From the NCBI RefSeq assembly GCF_014203275.1, contig NZ_JACHIP010000005.1, positions 62,001-126,000 on the forward strand: 64,000 nucleotides of DNA. The letters are read 5' to 3'. This document shows positions 44,058-51,120 of the stretch, in pieces. Each line of letters opens with the position of its first letter. Within the stretch, counting starts at the first letter, position 1. The notes beneath the pieces are model-generated. The model was not told where the DNA came from. It made no database searches and saw only the letters and a program-made list of their open reading frames with translations. The translations under genes and the position numbers were made by a program. The stretch is from Granulicella aggregans (GTDB lineage Bacteria; Acidobacteriota; Terriglobia; Terriglobales; Acidobacteriaceae).

Positions 44058-44093
44058 AAAGGCCCTGTTCGCAACGTGCGGACAGGGCCTTTT
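44058..44093 (+). terminator. Rho-independent terminator of the nuo operon
   Basis: AAGGCCCTGT pairs with ACAGGGCCTT, with an inner CGCA/TGCG pairing around ACG. It is followed by TTCGATTT on the plus strand and preceded by an A-run. It lies 45 bp past the nuoN stop and before mdh, so mdh must have its own promoter in the following 100 bp. Confidence 0.8.
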
Positions 44094-44190
44094 CGATTTC
44101 GGCAGGAATCCGCACCGGTGATCGCACACCGATTTGCCACCCCCATTCTGAAAGCGGAAAATTGAAGGTAAGTCACACTCGGAGAAGACA

Positions 44191-45120
44191 ATGCGCAAGA
44201 AGGTCACCATCGTAGGTTCGGGCAATGTAGGAGCAACCGCAGCACACTGGATCGCCGCCAAGGAACTGGCCGACGTCGTCCTGCTGGACGTAGTTGAAGG
44301 CGTACCGCAGGGCAAAGCGCTCGACCTGCTCCAAGCCATGCCGATTGAGAAGCGCGACTGCAACATCCTCGGCACCAACGACTACGCCGACACCGCGAAC
44401 TCCGACATCGTCGTCATCACCGCCGGCATCGCCCGGAAGCCCGGCATGAGCCGAGACGACTTGTTGAACACCAACTCCGGCATCATGGCCAGTGTCGTCA
44501 AGCAGGTCGTCGCTGCTTCTCCAGACACCATCATCATCGTCGTCTCAAACCCTCTCGATGCCATGGCCCAGGCTGCATTCAAGCACTCCGGCTTTCCTCG
44601 CGAGCGCGTCATCGGCATGGCCGGCGTACTCGATTCCGCGCGTTTCCGGACGTTCATCGCGGCGGAGCTGAACGTCTCAGTCGAAAACGTCACCGCCTTC
44701 GTCCTGGGCGGCCACGGCGACACCATGGTGCCACTCTCTCGCTACTCGACAGTCGCCGGCATCCCGATCACCGAACTAATTGAGCCCTTGCGCCTCAAGG
44801 AGCTTGAGAGCCGCACGGCCAATGGCGGCGCAGAGATCGTGAAGCATCTCAAGACCGGCTCGGCCTACTACGCTCCATCAGCGGCAGCAGTCGAAATGGT
44901 CGAAGCCATCCTGAAGGACAAGAAGAAGATCCTTCCCTGCGCAGCCTATCTCCAGGGCGAGTACGGCATCTCAGGACTCTACGTCGGCGTGCCTTGCAAG
45001 CTTGGAGCGAAGGGACTCGAGCAGATCATCGAGATCAAGCTCACGGCTGAAGAGCAGGCAGCGCTTCAGAAGTCTGCCGACTCGGTGAAGGAACTATGCG
45101 CTGTCATTGGCGTGGCCTGA
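44191..45120 (+). CDS. mdh: Malate dehydrogenase (LDH-like type)
   Basis: 309 residues. It oxidises malate to oxaloacetate with NAD+ in the TCA cycle. The Rossmann motif GSGNVGATAAH is at 9-19 with an acidic residue ending beta-2 (LLDVVEG), which favours NAD. Substrate arginines are in ARKPGMSRDDL, a further Arg is in GVLDSARFR, and the catalytic His is in GGHGDTMVP. The R at the specificity loop separates it from lactate dehydrogenases. Transcription is separate from nuo, but the enzyme supplies NADH for complex I. Confidence 0.95.
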   Translation: MRKKVTIVGSGNVGATAAHWIAAKELADVVLLDVVEGVPQGKALDLLQAMPIEKRDCNILGTNDYADTANSDIVVITAGIARKPGMSRDDLLNTNSGIMASVVKQVVAASPDTIIIVVSNPLDAMAQAAFKHSGFPRERVIGMAGVLDSARFRTFIAAELNVSVENVTAFVLGGHGDTMVPLSRYSTVAGIPITELIEPLRLKELESRTANGGAEIVKHLKTGSAYYAPSAAAVEMVEAILKDKKKILPCAAYLQGEYGISGLYVGVPCKLGAKGLEQIIEIKLTAEEQAALQKSADSVKELCAVIGVA

Positions 45121-45151
45121 GGAGGTTCGCTTCCCCATGCAATTCCGACGG

Positions 45152-45192
45152 GTTACACACACCAAGCATGATCGAGCCCTGGTGTGTGTAAC
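45152..45192. terminator. 13-bp inverted repeat between mdh and the convergent membrane-protein gene
   Basis: GTTACACACACCA (45152-45164) and its exact complement (45180-45192) flank a 15-base loop. It lies between the convergent stops of mdh (45120) and the gene ending at 45196. No T-run follows, so a terminator role is likely but not proven; a transposon or repeat end is an alternative. Confidence 0.5.
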
Positions 45193-45195
45193 AAG

Positions 45196-46464
45196 TCATC
45201 TCTCCAAGGTTTCGCCACGCTGCTGATTCTTCGGGTGCGACGAAAAGTGCGCAAGGTACTGTAGCCGTCCTACATATCCCAGTCGAATCTTTTCACTCGC
45301 GTGCGGCATAATCCAGAAAGCCCCATATACAAAAAGGAGCGCGGCAGCCGGAAAGCCATAGGCAAAGCCCTTGCGCACGGGGTTTGGCTCTTCTGATGCG
45401 CGCTTTTCTTTTGCCTTTGCATCAATGAGCATAAGCAGTATCTGGATACTGACGACGTGGAGATAGATCCACCTTCCCCAATCGACCGCGTAGACAAAGA
45501 GTGCTATCGATACGAGAAATGAACCGCAAGCAACCGTCCAGACAGTAATGATCTCTCGTCGAAACCCGGATCGTATAAGAACCACGGTCTCTCCCACTGC
45601 GGGAAAGATGGCAAGCAAGCTAAAGATCGTGAATATCTTGAAATAGTCGTATTGCTGAATGACTGCCCAAGTGTCCGCTCTAGCTATTTCTTTTGTTTTA
45701 GTCAAATAGGGAATCGCTCCGCTGGCGCAGATCTCAAGTCCTCGGGGAGCTCCAAGTTTGTAACCCAGCGAAGAGCATATTTTGTCAGCCACCTCAAAAT
45801 TCCCTGGATGAAGAAGGCAGAAATAAAATGCAATTCCAGCCAGCGCGAATGGGATCAAGCAAAGCCGCATCGCTTGAAGCGGCGTTCGGCCAGAAAGCAT
45901 CAGCAGGGCAATAAAATATGGGCAATAAAAGATTGTCACTTCGTGGGACAACGTACCAAATACAAGAACAGCACTGAGAAATCCAACGATTGCTAAAGAA
46001 GAAATTCTATGTTGCTGGAGCAACAGCGCCAGGAGCGCGAAAGCCGCCAGATAGATGAGTTCCTTGTGAAAGCCTGCCTGCGGACCGAGTATCTGGAGCG
46101 ATAACGTTGCAGGCGAGACCAACAGTGCCAGTATCCAAAAGTTATAGGATGTCGCCAGCGTGATTTTGCGCACCGCCCAAAGAAAAATTGCGTACAGAGC
46201 GAGGTAATCCAGGACAGCGAAGAACACGGGCGTTATGTGCAGGAGCCGCGCAAGATGAAAGGCTATCTCTCCTGGAAGACCACGACGCACAAATCCGCCC
46301 TGGTAATTGATAAGCCAATCGGAGATGGTCCACCCTCTCGATAGCCGCACCATTAAAAATCCTTCGACCAGAGTCACGGCTCCGACATAAAGGAAAAATA
46401 AGTTGATTGCCAGCCTTGAGCTCTTTGGCGGAAACGCAGAATCCATCATTGCCTCCGGCACCAT
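45196..46464 (-). CDS. Polytopic membrane protein of unknown function
   Basis: 422 residues with about ten to eleven predicted membrane helices. The N-terminal helix is followed by WLINYQGGFVRRGLPGEIAFHLA, a recognisable motif of an unassigned membrane protein family I have seen near polysaccharide genes, though I cannot give a function. A large periplasmic loop (NFEVADKICSSLGYKLGAPRGLEICASGAIPYLTKTKE) has two cysteines. The nucleotide composition is visibly AT-richer than the neighbours. The hydrophilic C terminus is basic. No glycosyltransferase or polymer gene lies beside it. Confidence 0.75.
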   Translation of the reverse strand: MVPEAMMDSAFPPKSSRLAINLFFLYVGAVTLVEGFLMVRLSRGWTISDWLINYQGGFVRRGLPGEIAFHLARLLHITPVFFAVLDYLALYAIFLWAVRKITLATSYNFWILALLVSPATLSLQILGPQAGFHKELIYLAAFALLALLLQQHRISSLAIVGFLSAVLVFGTLSHEVTIFYCPYFIALLMLSGRTPLQAMRLCLIPFALAGIAFYFCLLHPGNFEVADKICSSLGYKLGAPRGLEICASGAIPYLTKTKEIARADTWAVIQQYDYFKIFTIFSLLAIFPAVGETVVLIRSGFRREIITVWTVACGSFLVSIALFVYAVDWGRWIYLHVVSIQILLMLIDAKAKEKRASEEPNPVRKGFAYGFPAAALLFVYGAFWIMPHASEKIRLGYVGRLQYLAHFSSHPKNQQRGETLER

Positions 46465-46784
46465 CCGTAGTATGCGCGCCAGTTAGATTTTTTCGCGAAC
46501 TGCTATCTGATATTGAGTTGGAAAAGGCAGATGAGTATTTACGGCCGGACTCGATCACCCCATCGTCCGTACAAGGCAACTATAGCTGAAGTGCATCACC
46601 GTTTCCAGATCGGCAAGGACGCCGTTCAAGTGCAAGCCATAGCCTCTATTTGCACGCAAAAAGACGATGGGCTCCTGCTCACTACGCGGCGAGCAGGAAC
46701 CCATCTTCATGCCAATCGTAACTCCGCTCCCGTGTCCTGAAACGGAGAATAGGTCGGCAGCGTCGTCAGGCTTTACAAACTCGA
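46465..46784. other. Intergenic region holding the terminator of the cyclophilin gene
   Basis: About 320 bp. Apart from the hairpin at 46666-46705, I see no gene or motif. The left part upstream of the membrane-protein gene is AT-rich and should contain its leftward promoter. Confidence 0.45.
46666..46705 (-). terminator. Terminator downstream of the cytoplasmic cyclophilin gene
   Basis: GATGGGCTCCTGCTC and GAGCAGGAACCCATC pair with one mismatch over 15 positions around a ten-base loop. Read on the minus strand the hairpin is followed by GTCTTTTT, a normal intrinsic terminator for the gene whose stop is at 46785. Confidence 0.75.
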
Positions 46785-47306
46785 CTATGCAACGCGGTCA
46801 ATGGTGACAGACTCGAGGACTACCGGAGTTTTGGGCCGATCCATGCCGTCCTTGCTGACCTTCGAAATCTTCTCGACGATGTCGTAACCCTCAACGACTT
46901 CGCCGAAGATGGTGTGCTTGCCCGTCAGCCAGCTGGTGTCCGCAACGGTGATGAAGAACTGCGATCCATTCGTATTCGGGCCGGCGTTCGCCATGGCAAG
47001 CTTGCCCTTCTCCTGGAAGCCGTGCTTCGAACCCTTGGTCTCGTCCGCAAACTTGTAGCCGGGGCCGCCCATGCCGGTTCCTTCCGGGTCGCCGCCCTGG
47101 ATCATGAACTGTGGAATCACGCGATGGAAGATGGATCCGTCATAGAGCCTGTCGCCCTTCTTGGAGCGGCTGGTCCATTCCTTGGTTCCCTCGGCGAGAC
47201 CGATGAAGTTTGCAACCGTCTGCGGGGCGTCCGCCTCGAACAGCTCGCAAACTACAGTTCCCTCGGATGTCTTGAATGTGGCGTATACGCCGGGCTTGGT
47301 AGGCAT
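46785..47306 (-). CDS. Peptidyl-prolyl cis-trans isomerase, cyclophilin type
   Basis: 173 residues, no signal peptide, so cytoplasmic. The cyclophilin core is clear: FHRVIPQFMIQGGDPEGTGMGGPGYKF with the catalytic Arg, KLAMANAGPNTNGSQFFIT, and LTGKHTIFGEVVEGYDIVEKI with the conserved His. It assists protein folding by isomerising X-Pro bonds. It is followed by its own terminator and preceded by a second cyclophilin gene on the same strand. Confidence 0.96.
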   Translation of the reverse strand: MPTKPGVYATFKTSEGTVVCELFEADAPQTVANFIGLAEGTKEWTSRSKKGDRLYDGSIFHRVIPQFMIQGGDPEGTGMGGPGYKFADETKGSKHGFQEKGKLAMANAGPNTNGSQFFITVADTSWLTGKHTIFGEVVEGYDIVEKISKVSKDGMDRPKTPVVLESVTIDRVA

Positions 47307-47378
47307 TGTGAATCTTCTCCTTGCAGGTTAGTGGATCGGTAAAAGAGCGCTCCCGCTGGATCGCAGGATGTGCGCAAA

Positions 47379-48161
47379 CTATTTTGGAGTCGCCGCAGGT
47401 GCAGCTACGGCTGGCAGCGGCGGGATGGGTTGGCCTTCACGCACAACTGTCACCTTATTGATGATGACTGGCTCGCGAGGTTTGTCCTGGGCATCGCGAT
47501 CGACGCGCGCGATCGACGCTACAACCAGCACACTGTGCTCATCGCACTGGCCGAAGATGGTATAGCCGCCGTTCAGATCCGGGTATGCCGTCTCGGTGAT
47601 GAAGAACTGCGATCCATTCGTACCGCTGCCGTTCGCACCCTGGCCGGCATTCGCCATGGCGAGCCGACCGGGAACGTCGAAGGTCAGCGATGGGTCGGTC
47701 TCATTGTCGAAGTAGTAGCCGGCATCGCCCATGCCCGTGCCCAGGCGGTCGCCGCCCTGGATCATGAATCCCGGAATGACGCGGTGGAAGGTAACGCCGT
47801 TGTAAAACGGCTGATGATGCACCTTCTTGTGGGTGGTCTGATCCTCCCAGTCTTTCGAGCCTTCCGCCAGGCCGATGAAATTCGCCGAAGCCACCGGAGC
47901 GATCTTGTCGAAGAGCTTACAGACCATCCGGCCCATGGAGGAATCGATCACCACAGTCGGCCCGGCGGGTGCCGGTGGTGCCTTGACGTGGCTCACGGTA
48001 CTGGGAGCGTCGGGCAGGTCGTCTGAGGCGGCTGCAGGCGCTGATTGGGTGGTGGTGGGCGCCGAAGGCGGGGTCTGCGAGGCCGGAGCCTGCGCCAACG
48101 CGGAAGAACAATATGCGGCTGGGCCTAAGAGCGCCACCAGCGCGAACGAGCGAAAGATCAT
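47379..48161 (-). CDS. Exported cyclophilin-type peptidyl-prolyl isomerase
   Basis: 260 residues from the ATG at 48161 with GGAG eleven bases upstream; a GTG six codons earlier is also open. The signal peptide is at about 1-23 (ALVALLGPAAYCSSALAQ). Because a Cys lies within it, lipidation is possible though the spacing is not ideal. A Pro/Ala/Ser-rich linker of about 45 residues leads into the cyclophilin domain (FHRVIPGFMIQGGD, RLAMANAGQGANGSGTNGSQFFIT, GGYTIFGQCDEHSVLVV). The role is probably periplasmic folding. It forms a tandem pair with the cytoplasmic form 70 bp downstream. Confidence 0.94.
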   Translation of the reverse strand: MIFRSFALVALLGPAAYCSSALAQAPASQTPPSAPTTTQSAPAAASDDLPDAPSTVSHVKAPPAPAGPTVVIDSSMGRMVCKLFDKIAPVASANFIGLAEGSKDWEDQTTHKKVHHQPFYNGVTFHRVIPGFMIQGGDRLGTGMGDAGYYFDNETDPSLTFDVPGRLAMANAGQGANGSGTNGSQFFITETAYPDLNGGYTIFGQCDEHSVLVVASIARVDRDAQDKPREPVIINKVTVVREGQPIPPLPAVAAPAATPK

Positions 48162-48335
48162 TGAGCGGTAAATCTCCACTTAGACAGGCTATCGCAGCCG
48201 TCGGTATGAAGCAAAGCCAGCCGCGTAGCCATAACTGCGCTTCAAAACGGAACGCGCGCGCCGTGAAACGTTGCGCTCTCGCGTAACCTCTGCAAACCTG
48301 GTGCATCATAGCAACAGCAACAGGAGGCTAGACCT

Positions 48336-48629
48336 ATGGTTCGTTACGCACTGTATGGACAACTGAAGGCAAAACCCGGCAAGGAAGCCGACGTGGAAGC
48401 ATTTTTAAAGCTGGGCGCGGAGATGGCAAAGCAGGAGAAGGGCACGGTCACTTGGTACGCGCTGAAGGAGGGCGAAGGAAGTTACGGCATCTTCGACACG
48501 TTTGAAGATGAAGCCGGCCGCGATGCCCATCTGAACGGCGATATCGCCAAGGCGCTGATGGCTAAGGCCGAAGAACTCTTCTCGACCCCGCCAAAGATCC
48601 ACAAGATCGACATCCTCGCCGAAAAATAA
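48336..48629 (+). CDS. Antibiotic biosynthesis monooxygenase (ABM) domain protein
   Basis: 97 residues, one ferredoxin-like alpha/beta ABM domain: YALYGQLKAKPGKEADVEAFL, TVTWYALKEGEGSYGIFDTFEDEAGRDAHLNG, then a C-terminal strand. The family includes small oxygenases and quinol monooxygenases acting as dimers, but single-domain members often have no known substrate. AGGAGG lies nine bases before the ATG, a strong translation signal. It is monocistronic. Confidence 0.88.
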   Translation: MVRYALYGQLKAKPGKEADVEAFLKLGAEMAKQEKGTVTWYALKEGEGSYGIFDTFEDEAGRDAHLNGDIAKALMAKAEELFSTPPKIHKIDILAEK

Positions 48630-48719
48630 CAGTTTCAGCGGCGTTTCCGATTGCTTTCCGCCTGCGACAACCTCGCGCCTACCTCCTACATCACATGAAC
48701 GAACATGGAGGTGCTTTTC

Positions 48720-48920
48720 ATGGCACAGGGACTTGATTCAACCAAATCTGCAGCACGCCCGTCGCACGAGGCAATTGAACAGGAAGCCGACGCAACCGAG
48801 CTTGGAAACTCCGAACAGAAGCGTATCGACCACATCGGAATGGAAGCGGCGAAACGCGGCAACAACCGCATCATGAGCAACGATGAGAAGATTCCGTCGA
48901 GCACGATCTTCTCTAAGTAA
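48720..48920 (+). CDS. Small hydrophilic protein of unknown function
   Basis: 66 residues from the ATG at 48720, chosen because GGAGG lies nine bases upstream. It is highly charged with no membrane segment: EQEADATELGNSEQKRIDHIGMEAAKRGNNRIMSNDEKIPSSTIFSK. The composition suggests a stress-associated or disordered protein, but no family is recognised. The good ribosome-binding site and a strong terminator 34 bp downstream support it as a real gene. Confidence 0.7.
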   Translation: MAQGLDSTKSAARPSHEAIEQEADATELGNSEQKRIDHIGMEAAKRGNNRIMSNDEKIPSSTIFSK

Positions 48921-48953
48921 CGACATGACATCACTTCCCCAGAACGGCATAAG

Positions 48954-48981
48954 AAAAGGCGCTCCGATTGGAGCGCCTTTT
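48954..48981. terminator. Bidirectional terminator between the small ORF and atpE
   Basis: AAAAGGCGCTCC, loop GATT, GGAGCGCCTTTT: a perfect 12-bp stem with T-runs on both strands. It serves the rightward gene ending at 48920 and the leftward atpE ending at 49011. Confidence 0.85.
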
Positions 48982-49010
48982 CTGTTCTACCGTGGCCCGA
49001 AGGCCGAAGA

Positions 49011-49325
49011 CTAGACAGCCTTGAGGTAGATGATGACGAAGGTGAAAAGTGCGAGGGACTCGATGAAGGCGAGACCGAGAATCAGGAAGATGAAGATTCC
49101 GGGACGGGCGCCGGGGTTGCGTGCGAGAGCTTCGGTAGCTGAAGCGGTCGCCTTGCCCTGACCGAGACCGCAGAGGCCCGATGCGAGCGCCATGCCGAGA
49201 CCGGCAGCCAGCGGAACCGAGTTGAATCCACCTGTCGCAGTTCCCTGCGCGAAGGCCGGCGATGCGATGAGCAACGCAGCCAAGGACATAAATACGTACT
49301 TGAAAACCATGAACGTGTTCTTCAT
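49011..49325 (-). CDS. atpE: ATP synthase Fo subunit c
   Basis: 104 residues, longer than the usual 75-85 because of a 27-residue N-terminal extension that looks like a cleavable signal peptide (FMSLAALLIASPAFAQ). The two-helix hairpin follows: helix 1 with GLGMALASGLCGLGQG (Q56), the polar loop ARNPGARPG, and helix 2 with the ion-binding E89 in AFIESLALF. Gln in helix 1 and Ser after the Glu are also found in sodium-binding c subunits, but the Tyr of that site is Phe here, so ion specificity is open. GGAGCAGGAG precedes the start. Confidence 0.95.
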   Translation of the reverse strand: MKNTFMVFKYVFMSLAALLIASPAFAQGTATGGFNSVPLAAGLGMALASGLCGLGQGKATASATEALARNPGARPGIFIFLILGLAFIESLALFTFVIIYLKAV

Positions 49326-49461
49326 TGTGTTGCTCCTGCTCCCAGAATGTACGTCGCCAGTGGGTGGTTGATGCTCACCGTGCTGGCACCCTCACGCTAT
49401 GCGACGCTGTTGCAATCCCGCGGAGTGGGAGCCACTCTCCACGGCGAAACTTGGCCAATCT

Positions 49462-50193
49462 CTAATGATCGTGTGAGACAGCCAGCGAGAGATAGATCGT
49501 CGCCAGCAGGAAGAAGACGTAAGCCTGAACCACGGCCACGCCTAGGTGCAGACCAAGAAAGATCAGCGGCACGCCGATCGGCACCAGCGAGAAGAACGCC
49601 AGCGTGACCAAGTCGCCCGCCAGCATGTTGGCGTAGAGACGAACCGTGAGCGAAAGGACGCGGGCCAGGTGCGAGATGATCTCGATCGGCAGCATCAGCG
49701 GATAGAGCCACCACACCGGCCCAAGGAACTGCTTGATGTAGCCCGCGCCGTTCGCCCGGATGCCGTGGTAGTGGTAATAGAGGAACGTGCAGAGCGCAAA
49801 GCCGAGCGGCACTGAGGCGACTGCTGTCGGCGACTCAAGGCCCGGGATCAGGCCGAGCAGGTTCGCCAGCAGGATGAACAGAAAGAGCGTCGTCAGGTAG
49901 GCCGTGAACTTTTCATAGCCATGGCCAACGATCGACTCGCTCTGGTCGGCGACAAACTCGGTGGTCATCTCCGCGAGATGCTGCACCGCACCGGGCTTCT
50001 CGACGCTTAGCGACATCCGCACCGCGATGAAGTACAGCAGCAGGAACGCAGTCACGAGCAGCTCCATCGCCACGGCATTCGTGATGGGAGCCTTCGGGTG
50101 AAGCACATGAATATGCAGCGCAGCCAGGAGCGAGTCCACCGGTCCGGCGAAAAGCGAGTTCAAAGACTTTGTCAGCAGTAGCTGTTTCGGCAT
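49462..50193 (-). CDS. atpB: ATP synthase Fo subunit a
   Basis: 243 residues, about six membrane helices. The essential Arg is in LTVRLYANMLAGD, and the acidic and polar channel positions are in the last helices (GLHLGVAVVQAYVFFLLATIYLSLA). Together with the c ring it forms the proton path of ATP synthase. It lies upstream of atpE by 136 bp on the same strand, so atpE may have its own promoter too. The F1 and stalk genes (atpF, H, A, G, D, C) are not in the window. Confidence 0.96.
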   Translation of the reverse strand: MPKQLLLTKSLNSLFAGPVDSLLAALHIHVLHPKAPITNAVAMELLVTAFLLLYFIAVRMSLSVEKPGAVQHLAEMTTEFVADQSESIVGHGYEKFTAYLTTLFLFILLANLLGLIPGLESPTAVASVPLGFALCTFLYYHYHGIRANGAGYIKQFLGPVWWLYPLMLPIEIISHLARVLSLTVRLYANMLAGDLVTLAFFSLVPIGVPLIFLGLHLGVAVVQAYVFFLLATIYLSLAVSHDH

Positions 50194-50221
50194 AAGTAGT
50201 TTCTTTTGATCTGAATTCTGA

Positions 50222-50647
50222 CTACACCGTCCAGGCCTTCATCAGCCGGATGCCCTCGATTGAGAGACAAAACACTCCCAAACCAAGGCCAGCCGCGAGC
50301 GCAAACACTGAGCCGTGTAGAACCTTAAGGCTACCATACAGAAGCACGACGGTAAGCCCCAGCCGCAGGAAGAAACCCAACAAAACACGGCCCATAGGCT
50401 TGGCTTTCCCGGTACCTCCGGGCTCGGCATCCATCTGGGCGATTACGGCTGTCATCAGGCGCAGCCACTCCCAGAGGCCTGAGCCGGAGATGGCCGCGCC
50501 GACCAGTAGCAGCGCAGCGCTGGGCCAGCCAAGTTTCAGCCAGAGCGGGACTGCACCGACCACGGTCAGGATTGCCAGCAGCCTGATAGCTCCGATCACT
50601 GTCCGGCGAAAATCATCATCCGTAAATTCGTCAAAAGCCTTCATCAA
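50222..50647 (-). CDS. AtpI-like ATP synthase assembly protein
   Basis: 141 residues with four predicted membrane helices and a short charged N terminus. Position (directly before atpB, 28 bp apart), size and hydrophobic pattern fit the ATP-synthase protein I group, which helps c-ring assembly. Sequence identity in this family is low, so the call leans on context. It is transcribed with atpB and atpE. Confidence 0.75.
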   Translation of the reverse strand: MMKAFDEFTDDDFRRTVIGAIRLLAILTVVGAVPLWLKLGWPSAALLLVGAAISGSGLWEWLRLMTAVIAQMDAEPGGTGKAKPMGRVLLGFFLRLGLTVVLLYGSLKVLHGSVFALAAGLGLGVFCLSIEGIRLMKAWTV

Positions 50648-50779
50648 GTCTTACTTACGCCTCGTTGCAAATCCGTCATCCTGAGCGGAGTCTCTTGCAG
50701 CATCATAGCGAGAGACGTAGTCGAAGGACCCCGACGCCGCTCGCTCCGCCACGACTGCGCGGACCTTTCTACCGCCGCC
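50648..50779. repeat. Intergenic repeat-like sequence within the Fo gene cluster
   Basis: The segment at about 50678-50735 has GTCATCCTGAGCGGAGTCTC, then a stem GTCTCT/AGAGAC, and ends with GTCGAAGGACC. From memory this type of sequence is dispersed in intergenic regions of Acidobacteria and Proteobacteria genomes; only one copy is visible here. It separates the AtpZ-like and AtpI-like genes. Confidence 0.45.
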
Positions 50780-51013
50780 CTACCGCCCGTCACTCAGAAA
50801 CTTCGAAGCTGTCCGGAAGATCTGGATGAACCCGGCGGCAGCGCCCAGCAGAATTCCGACGATCCCGATCCAGTGCTGGTGGAAGTGCCGGTCCGCCCAT
50901 CCCCCAGCCAGCCATCCGATCAGGCACCCGGCAGGCAGCGCGATCGCCAACTGGATCATCGACTCGGCCTTGACCACCTCGCCCAGCCCACGCTTCTTGT
51001 CTTCACTCGCCAT
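50780..51013 (-). CDS. AtpZ-like putative Fo-F1 assembly subunit
   Basis: 77 residues from the ATG at 51013, preceded by AAAGG five bases away. It has two membrane helices (SMIQLAIALPAGCLIGWLAGGWADRHF and GIVGILLGAAAGFIQIFRTA) as in AtpZ (AtpI/AtpZ family). Such proteins take part in ATP synthase assembly and possibly Mg2+ or Ca2+ transport. It heads the leftward Fo gene run. It diverges from lysS with about 107 bp between. Confidence 0.85.
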   Translation of the reverse strand: MASEDKKRGLGEVVKAESMIQLAIALPAGCLIGWLAGGWADRHFHQHWIGIVGILLGAAAGFIQIFRTASKFLSDGR

Positions 51014-51120
51014 ATCGCCTTTCATTACATCATGGCTGCATCGCTGCTGGCTCTGCCGCGATGTAGCACCTCGTTATACTGAAGTGTCTGGCCTCCACGC
51101 CAGCCGTCAAAGGGACACAC

